From assembly GCA_016302925.1 (NCBI GenBank), contig JAEDMR010000055.1:1-10589 (forward strand): a stretch of DNA of 10,589 nucleotides, read 5' to 3'. Both the position numbers and the translations under genes were made by a program. Positions 6,649 to 10,589 of the stretch are shown piece after piece (within the stretch, counting starts at the first letter, position 1; every line of letters starts with the position of its first letter). This DNA comes from Bacillota bacterium (lineage in GTDB: Bacteria > Bacillota > Clostridia > Peptostreptococcales > Anaerovoracaceae). The notes under the pieces are model-generated. The model was not told the origin of the DNA and did not search any database. It saw only the letters and a program-made list of their open reading frames with translations.

Positions 6649-7336
6649 TTCCCCACACCACCTTCAAATATTTTGGATTTTTCGGGTCAATCTCGATCTT
6701 TTCACGAATCCGGCGGATATGAACCGCCACCGTGTTCTCCGGATTGTAGGCAGGCTCCTGCCAGACCGCTTCATAAATCTGATCCATGGAAAATACCCTG
6801 CCTGCATGCTCCGTCAGCAGCTTCAGAATGCCGAACTCGATGGGCGTTACCGGAATCTCTTCTCCATCCACCGTGACCCTCTTCTCGTTGTCATCCACGG
6901 ACAGTCCCCCCGACTGGTACACACCCGACATCTGCGCCGCACTCATGCTCCCCAGCCGGGTATACCGCCGCAGCTGGGATTTGACCCTTGCCATCAGTTC
7001 CAGAGGATTGAAGGGCTTCGTCACATAATCATCTGCCCCCACGTTGAGGCCGATGATCTTATCGTAATCTTCCGACTTGGCAGACAGCATGATGATGGGA
7101 ATGTTCTTTTCCTCCCGGATTTTCATAGTAGCCTGAACCCCGTCCATATGCGGCATCATCACGTCCATGATGATCAGATGCAGGTTTTCCCGCCGGGCCG
7201 TTTCCAGCGCCTGAAATCCGTCGAAGGCCTTAAATACATGATAGCCCTCGTTCCTCAGATAAATCTCAATGGCGCCTGCGATCTCTTTATCATCATCACA
7301 CACCAGAATGTTCAGCTGCTGCTGTTTCTCTGTCAT
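6623..7336 (-). CDS. OmpR/VanR-family response regulator
   Basis: A 237-residue cytoplasmic transcription regulator. The receiver domain (about 8-125) has the acidic pocket DDD (14-16), the phosphoacceptor Asp58 in 'IIMDVMMPHMDG', the switch region 'MLSAKSEDYDKIIGLNVGADDY' (quoted in part as MLSAKSED) and 'VTKPFNP'. The winged-helix DNA-binding domain (about 145-235) shows 'VTPIEFGILKLLTEHAGRVFS', 'NTVAVHIRRIREKIE' and the terminal 'VWGIGYKIE'. ATG 7336 is chosen because GGAGG lies five bases upstream; the frame can be extended to a TTG at 7348, but that codon forms part of the ribosome site. The kinase gene overlaps its 3' end, the standard partner arrangement. The TCTTAC/GTAAGA boxes 57-105 bp upstream are the likely binding sites, implying autoregulation. 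No convincing minus-strand promoter was found. Confidence 0.93.
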   Translation of the reverse strand: MTEKQQQLNILVCDDDKEIAGAIEIYLRNEGYHVFKAFDGFQALETARRENLHLIIMDVMMPHMDGVQATMKIREEKNIPIIMLSAKSEDYDKIIGLNVGADDYVTKPFNPLELMARVKSQLRRYTRLGSMSAAQMSGVYQSGGLSVDDNEKRVTVDGEEIPVTPIEFGILKLLTEHAGRVFSMDQIYEAVWQEPAYNPENTVAVHIRRIREKIEIDPKNPKYLKVVWGIGYKIEKF

Positions 7337-7392
7337 AGGAACCTCCAATCCGTACCGGGCAGATGACCCTCCCCCGGCACACTTTCACTTTA

Positions 7393-7441
7393 TCTTACAA
7401 ATCTTACGAATCATCTTGTTCGTTTCTTACAAAATTCTTAC
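7393..7441. promoter_or_regulatory. Phased TCTTAC boxes between divergent regulator and sigma operons
   Basis: Plus-strand TCTTAC occurs at 7393, 7402, 7425 and 7436, with a degenerate TCTTGT at 7414. Start-to-start spacings are 9, 12, 11 and 11 bp, close to one helical turn. Tandem direct hexamers of about 11-bp period are the usual binding pattern for OmpR-family response regulators. The array ends six bases before the -35 box of the sigma factor promoter and lies upstream of the response regulator gene on the other strand. Binding by the adjacent regulator is inferred. Confidence 0.6.
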
Positions 7442-7447
7442 GTCCGG

Positions 7448-7476
7448 TTGTTTTCTTTTTCTTTTTTTGTTATAAT
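7448..7476 (+). promoter_or_regulatory. Sigma-A promoter of the sigma factor operon
   Basis: TTGTTT (7448-7453) and a consensus TATAAT (7471-7476) are separated by 17 bp. The spacer is almost entirely T with two C interruptions. The predicted start near 7483 leaves a leader of about 120 nt before the ATG at 7607. A second, weaker possibility is an ECF-type promoter beginning with TGTAACC near 7557, but no good -10 element follows it. Confidence 0.6.
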
Positions 7477-7606
7477 ATTATGGCGTATTTTGCTGCACAT
7501 ATCATTTTAACATGTTTTGTGGATTTTTGACACAGAATATATTTTTTTCATTTTGCTGTAACCTTTTGGGGTAGAAGTTTGAGTTAATTATGTAAGGAGG
7601 ACAACG

Positions 7607-8104
7607 ATGGCTGATACTTTTGTTCAAAACGAAAGTATTGAGACCGTCATCCAGCGTTACAAGGGGACTGTTTACAGCGTGGCTCTGTCCTATGTGAAGA
7701 ACCGTGACGATGCCGATGATATCTTCCAGGAAGTGTTCCTGATTTATTTCAGAACAAATCCTGTGTTTAACGATGAAGAACATCGTAAGGCATGGCTCAT
7801 ACGGACGACCATGAACTGTTCCAAGCGAGTGGTGGACAGCACCTACCGCAAGCGAACAGTACCGCTTGACGAGATGGAAGAAGGCTCATTCCAATTTGAA
7901 ACGAAGGAAGAAAATGCGGTCTATGTGGCTATGCAGGAGCTTCCTGAAAAATATCGGATCGTTCTCCACCTCCATTATTTCGAGGACATGTCCGTGGATC
8001 AGATTAGCAAGGCGCTGGATCTGAAGCCTTCCACGGTAAAAGTGCAAATGATGCGCGGCCGCGAGATGATGAAGGAGAAACTGAAGGAGGAAGCGTATGA
8101 CTGA
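7607..8104 (+). CDS. ECF-like RNA polymerase sigma factor
   Basis: A 165-residue sigma-70 family factor with only regions 2 and 4, the typical ECF size. Region 2 spans about 15-75 ('YKGTVYSVALSYVKNRDDAD', then 'DIFQEVFLIYF' for core binding and -10 recognition). Region 4 spans about 108-160 ('LPEKYRIVLHLHYFEDMSVDQ', then the helix-turn-helix 'ISKALDLKPSTVKVQMMRGR'). ATG 7607 follows AAGGAGG with a six-base spacer, a near-ideal site. The stop overlaps the next gene in an ATGACTGA junction (8097-8104), coupling translation of the two, as is usual for sigma/anti-sigma pairs. Target promoters cannot be read from the window. It is transcribed divergently from the two-component system and may be controlled by it through the intervening boxes. 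Confidence 0.93.
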   Translation: MADTFVQNESIETVIQRYKGTVYSVALSYVKNRDDADDIFQEVFLIYFRTNPVFNDEEHRKAWLIRTTMNCSKRVVDSTYRKRTVPLDEMEEGSFQFETKEENAVYVAMQELPEKYRIVLHLHYFEDMSVDQISKALDLKPSTVKVQMMRGREMMKEKLKEEAYD

Positions 8105-9455
8105 CGAAATCTTTCGCAGTATGAAGGCGCAAATGGAGCCGTCTGATGACGTGGTCGCAGACCTGCTCGCCAAAATTGCCCTCGAGTCGCCTTCCCCGGT
8201 TGCAGAACATGAAAATGGGAACGTGATTTCATTCCGGCAGGCAGCCGAAGAGAAATCCGCCCAGACGAAACATTTTGCAAAGAAAACAAAAAAATCAATA
8301 TGGTATTACGGCACAGCCGTGGCAGCCAGCGTGATTGTTATGATATCCACCTTCGCACTTCTGGATCTCGGTGACGAGGATCACAGCAACGCAGGCAATC
8401 TGCTTCAGAATGTCATCGGCTCGGACTCCAGCGTGATCAATCCTGCGGATCTGGACAGCACAGCAGAACATCCGGCAAATGCAGCGGATCCGTCCGGTGA
8501 AAACAGCGAAGATCCGGGCAGCCCGGAAGATAGTGAAAATCCGGCAGATGCAGATTCGGCCGGAGAGGATTCCAACACCGGAAATGGAGATAATACCGGC
8601 AGCAGCACAGGCACGAAGAATCCGGCTGACAAGACAGACAAGAATGCCGGCAGTGAAGGCTCTCAGAACTCTGATGATCCGGATGCCAGCAGCGGTAACA
8701 GTGGCAGCAGCAATGGCAACGGTAATGGCAGCGAAGGGAATGATTCCACGCAACCGTCGGCAGATAACGGGAAGGTAACGCCGGGTGCATCCGGCACCGC
8801 TGAAATCAGCTGGACCAATGAGATTGTAAACAGCAGTCAGGTTGCATCCATTTCCGTTTCAGGTAGCAACTATGTGGTCAGCAGCACTGTATCCAAATCC
8901 GATATGGACACCACGCTGGAAACGGTTACCATTGATCTGCCGCAGACTTCCACCACCAATGCAGCCAAGGTGAAAGCCAAGGTCTGCAAGGTGAAGAATA
9001 TTTCTCCCGATGCGGTGGTTGCACTGGATGTGGACGGATTTGCAGAACCGCTGGTATATGCCAACGCAGATTACGCCCCTGGCACACTGGGACAGTTTGT
9101 AACGGATCTGGGCCTTTCCGGAAGCATTGGCTTTTCCAGTACAGTCCGCTGTCAGATTTCCCATATGGGCTACTCTTCAAATAAGAGTTATAAGACCGAT
9201 GTGAGCAGTGCGGTGTGGAACTGGCTTCTGTGCCAGAGCAATGCAGAAAGAGCCTCCAAGAGCTCCTTCACCAGCGGAAACAGTAAGGCTCTCTTCACCT
9301 CCGCCAGCAATCCGACCGGTTCCCAGATGAAATTCGGTGTCAGCGACAATGGATATCTCTGGATTTCCATGCTGGGTAAGGACTTCACATTTCATATTGG
9401 CAGCAGCAATGCAAAAGGTTTCCTGGAAACTGTGACGGGAGAAACTTTTGACTGA
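8097..9455 (+). CDS. Putative membrane anti-sigma factor with disordered linker and extracellular domain
   Basis: A 452-residue protein recognised by context rather than by a clear family match. Residues 1-65 are cytoplasmic, with 'MTDEIFRSMKAQMEPSDDVV' and 'ADLLAKIALE' forming short helices that could bind the sigma factor. One membrane segment (about 69-90) follows a Lys-rich stop-transfer flank. Residues 111-233 are almost entirely Asp, Ser, Asn, Gly, Pro, Glu, Ala and Thr: an acidic disordered spacer long enough to extend into or across the cell wall. Residues 235-452 are a folded, beta-rich extracellular domain ('VVALDVDGFAEPLVYANADY', 'LGQFVTDLGLSGSIGFSS'). It overlaps the sigma gene by 8 bp, so equal expression is expected. 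The architecture resembles clostridial RsgI-like anti-sigma factors, in which an outside domain senses a ligand, but I see no recognisable carbohydrate-binding module or protease site. No proper zinc anti-sigma motif (HxxxCxxC) is present. Confidence 0.75.
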   Translation: MTDEIFRSMKAQMEPSDDVVADLLAKIALESPSPVAEHENGNVISFRQAAEEKSAQTKHFAKKTKKSIWYYGTAVAASVIVMISTFALLDLGDEDHSNAGNLLQNVIGSDSSVINPADLDSTAEHPANAADPSGENSEDPGSPEDSENPADADSAGEDSNTGNGDNTGSSTGTKNPADKTDKNAGSEGSQNSDDPDASSGNSGSSNGNGNGSEGNDSTQPSADNGKVTPGASGTAEISWTNEIVNSSQVASISVSGSNYVVSSTVSKSDMDTTLETVTIDLPQTSTTNAAKVKAKVCKVKNISPDAVVALDVDGFAEPLVYANADYAPGTLGQFVTDLGLSGSIGFSSTVRCQISHMGYSSNKSYKTDVSSAVWNWLLCQSNAERASKSSFTSGNSKALFTSASNPTGSQMKFGVSDNGYLWISMLGKDFTFHIGSSNAKGFLETVTGETFD

Positions 9456-9490
9456 AGACAATTTCAAAACCTGGGAATTTAAGAACAAAT

Positions 9491-9547
9491 AAAAAGGACC
9501 GTCTGACTTGGTAATTCAATCAACCCGAATGTCAGACGATCCTTTTT
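9491..9547. terminator. Bidirectional terminator between convergent genes
   Basis: AAAAAGGACCGTCTGAC (9491-9507) pairs with GTCAGACGATCCTTTTT (9531-9547) with one C/A mismatch, and T runs are present in both directions. The hairpin lies 35 bp after the anti-sigma gene stop and two bases beyond the penicillin-binding protein stop, so it can end both transcripts. Confidence 0.88.
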
Positions 9548-9549
9548 TA

Positions 9550-10589
9550 TTATTCCTCCTTCAGCTCCTGCAGCACGGCATTGGCAACCGGTGCGGCGCT
9601 TCCGATGCCGCTGCCGCCGTTTTCCACACAGACGATGAAGGCATAGTTCCCGCTGAAGCCGGTAAACCATCCGTGCGGCGTTCTGCCGGTACCCACCTCG
9701 GCCGTTCCTGTTTTCGCATGAAGTTCCAGCCCCGGGAAGTTCCCGTCGCCGTAGCCCTCCTTCACATTATTCCGCATCATGCTGCGAAGTTTCGATGCCG
9801 TGTCTGCGTTCAGCAGATTCACCTCTGAGGCGTGGCTTCCCTTCAGAAGCACAGGACTTGCTGCCGAGCCGCCGCCGGCGATGGCGCCCATACAGACCAT
9901 CATGGACAGCGGATTTAGCTGGTCCTCATACTGCCCGATGCCGGACCAGGCCCGGTTGATCCCGGCCCCGTCAAACAAAAACTGCCCTTCTGCAGAATGA
10001 ATCCCATTGATGTCATACGACGAAGTCAGACCCAGCTGATCCGCATATCGGGCCATGACCTCTGGCCCCAGCTCCAGCGTCAGCTCTGCGTAGGCGCAGT
10101 TGCAGGAATTGGTCAGGGCACCGTAGATGTTCTGGGTGCCGTGGGCGGCGCCGCAGGTCACATACTCCCCTTCCACCTCATATCTTCCCGTACAGGTGAA
10201 GGTCCAGTTTTCCAGATCCGGAATGGTTTCAATGGCAGCAGCTGTGGTCACCAGCTTAAAAATCGAGCCCGGCGTCAGACAGGCAGAGATGGCCTTATTG
10301 ATATAGGAGCCGGATTTCGCATTGGCTGCAGCCGTTTCATCTGCCGGATCGAAGGTCGGGCTGCTGACCAGGCAGACGATCTCTCCGGTTTTCCAGTTAT
10401 ATACGCTGACCAGACCGCTGCGGCCTGCCAGTGCCCGATATGCAGTCCGGTTCAGCTCCGCATCCACCGTGAGGGTGGCCTTCCTGCCGTTTCCCAGCTT
10501 GTCCAGCAGGGTTCCTGTGGTTCCGGTGAGGATGTTATAGCCGATCATTTTGCTTCGGAATACCAAATTGGCTCCGGTAGCGATATTGG
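9550..10589 (-). CDS. Penicillin-binding protein transpeptidase domain (partial, N-terminus beyond right edge)
   Basis: The C-terminal part of a class B-type D,D-transpeptidase that cross-links peptidoglycan outside the membrane. All three active-site motifs are present in order: SxxK as 'TPGSIFKLVTT' (nucleophile Ser encoded near 10265), SxN as 'TNSCNCAYAEL' (near 10105), and KTG as 'HAKTGTAEVG' (near 9710). Before them 'ATLTVDAELNRTAYRALAG' and 'NWKTGEIVCLVSSPTFDP' match the usual entry to the transpeptidase domain. The frame stays open to the right edge ('NIATGANLVFRSKM'), so the TTG at 10566 is only an internal codon, and the membrane anchor and start lie outside. It is convergent with the sigma/anti-sigma operon and is not co-transcribed with it. 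No sign of disruption. Confidence 0.92.
   Translation of the reverse strand, partial: NIATGANLVFRSKMIGYNILTGTTGTLLDKLGNGRKATLTVDAELNRTAYRALAGRSGLVSVYNWKTGEIVCLVSSPTFDPADETAAANAKSGSYINKAISACLTPGSIFKLVTTAAAIETIPDLENWTFTCTGRYEVEGEYVTCGAAHGTQNIYGALTNSCNCAYAELTLELGPEVMARYADQLGLTSSYDINGIHSAEGQFLFDGAGINRAWSGIGQYEDQLNPLSMMVCMGAIAGGGSAASPVLLKGSHASEVNLLNADTASKLRSMMRNNVKEGYGDGNFPGLELHAKTGTAEVGTGRTPHGWFTGFSGNYAFIVCVENGGSGIGSAAPVANAVLQELKEE

Noticed and set aside
7346..7348. TTG at 7348 as the response regulator start
   Set aside because: It forms part of the GGAGG ribosome-binding site for the better ATG at 7336.
7454..7470. T-rich promoter spacer as a slippage-based phase switch
   Set aside because: The longest uninterrupted T run is only seven bases and C residues break the tract, so high-frequency slippage is unlikely.
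7557..7590. ECF-type autoregulated promoter starting TGTAACC upstream of the sigma gene
   Set aside because: No CGTC-like -10 element occurs at the expected distance, and the sequence would leave almost no leader before the ribosome site; kept only as a weak alternative.

Overview
The window looks like a chromosomal segment of a moderately GC-rich Gram-positive anaerobe, most likely a clostridium of the Lachnospiraceae/Eubacteriales type. The reasons are strong AAGGAGG ribosome-binding sites, sigma-A promoters, a YhaM-type exonuclease, a RecD2-type helicase, a VanR/VanS-like two-component pair, and an ECF sigma/anti-sigma pair beside a penicillin-binding protein. No tRNA, rRNA, CRISPR array, insertion sequence or integrase is visible. 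The taxonomic placement is an inference from protein style only.

Region 1 (1-3513, minus strand) is a three-gene run read right to left: a YhaM-like OB+HD 3'-5' exonuclease, a divergent CCA-adding-enzyme homologue, and a RecD2-type helicase cut by the left edge. The genes are 11 bp apart or overlapping and share a recognisable promoter (TTGAAG-N17-TATAAT). A perfect 20-bp GC-rich palindrome sits at its predicted start of transcription. The nucleotidyltransferase has lost or changed residues in every signature motif, and the helicase begins without the usual N-terminal OB/helix-hairpin-helix part.

Region 2 (3580-4379, minus) is a monocistronic-looking, AT-richer gene for a coiled-coil plus PD-(D/E)XK-like protein of unknown role. 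It has its own near-consensus promoter, overlapped by an inverted repeat that looks like an operator.

Region 3 (4490-7336, minus) is an OmpR/VanR-type response regulator followed by an overlapping multi-pass sensor histidine kinase with a low-complexity C-terminal tail, ending in a long hairpin terminator. Part of the kinase 3' end is duplicated in that terminator.

Region 4 (7448-9547, plus) is divergent from region 3. It holds an ECF-like sigma factor translationally coupled to a single-pass membrane protein with a roughly 120-residue disordered linker and an extracellular domain, most simply an anti-sigma factor. The intergenic space carries a phased array of TCTTAC boxes directly upstream of the sigma promoter, so the two-component system may control the sigma operon as well as itself. 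A bidirectional terminator separates this operon from a convergent penicillin-binding protein (minus, cut by the right edge).

Regions 3 and 4 together, next to a PBP, read as a cell-envelope sensing module. That reading is inference from gene content and site placement. Nothing in the window is a clearly new system; the best leads are the degenerate nucleotidyltransferase and the linked two-component/sigma regulatory region.
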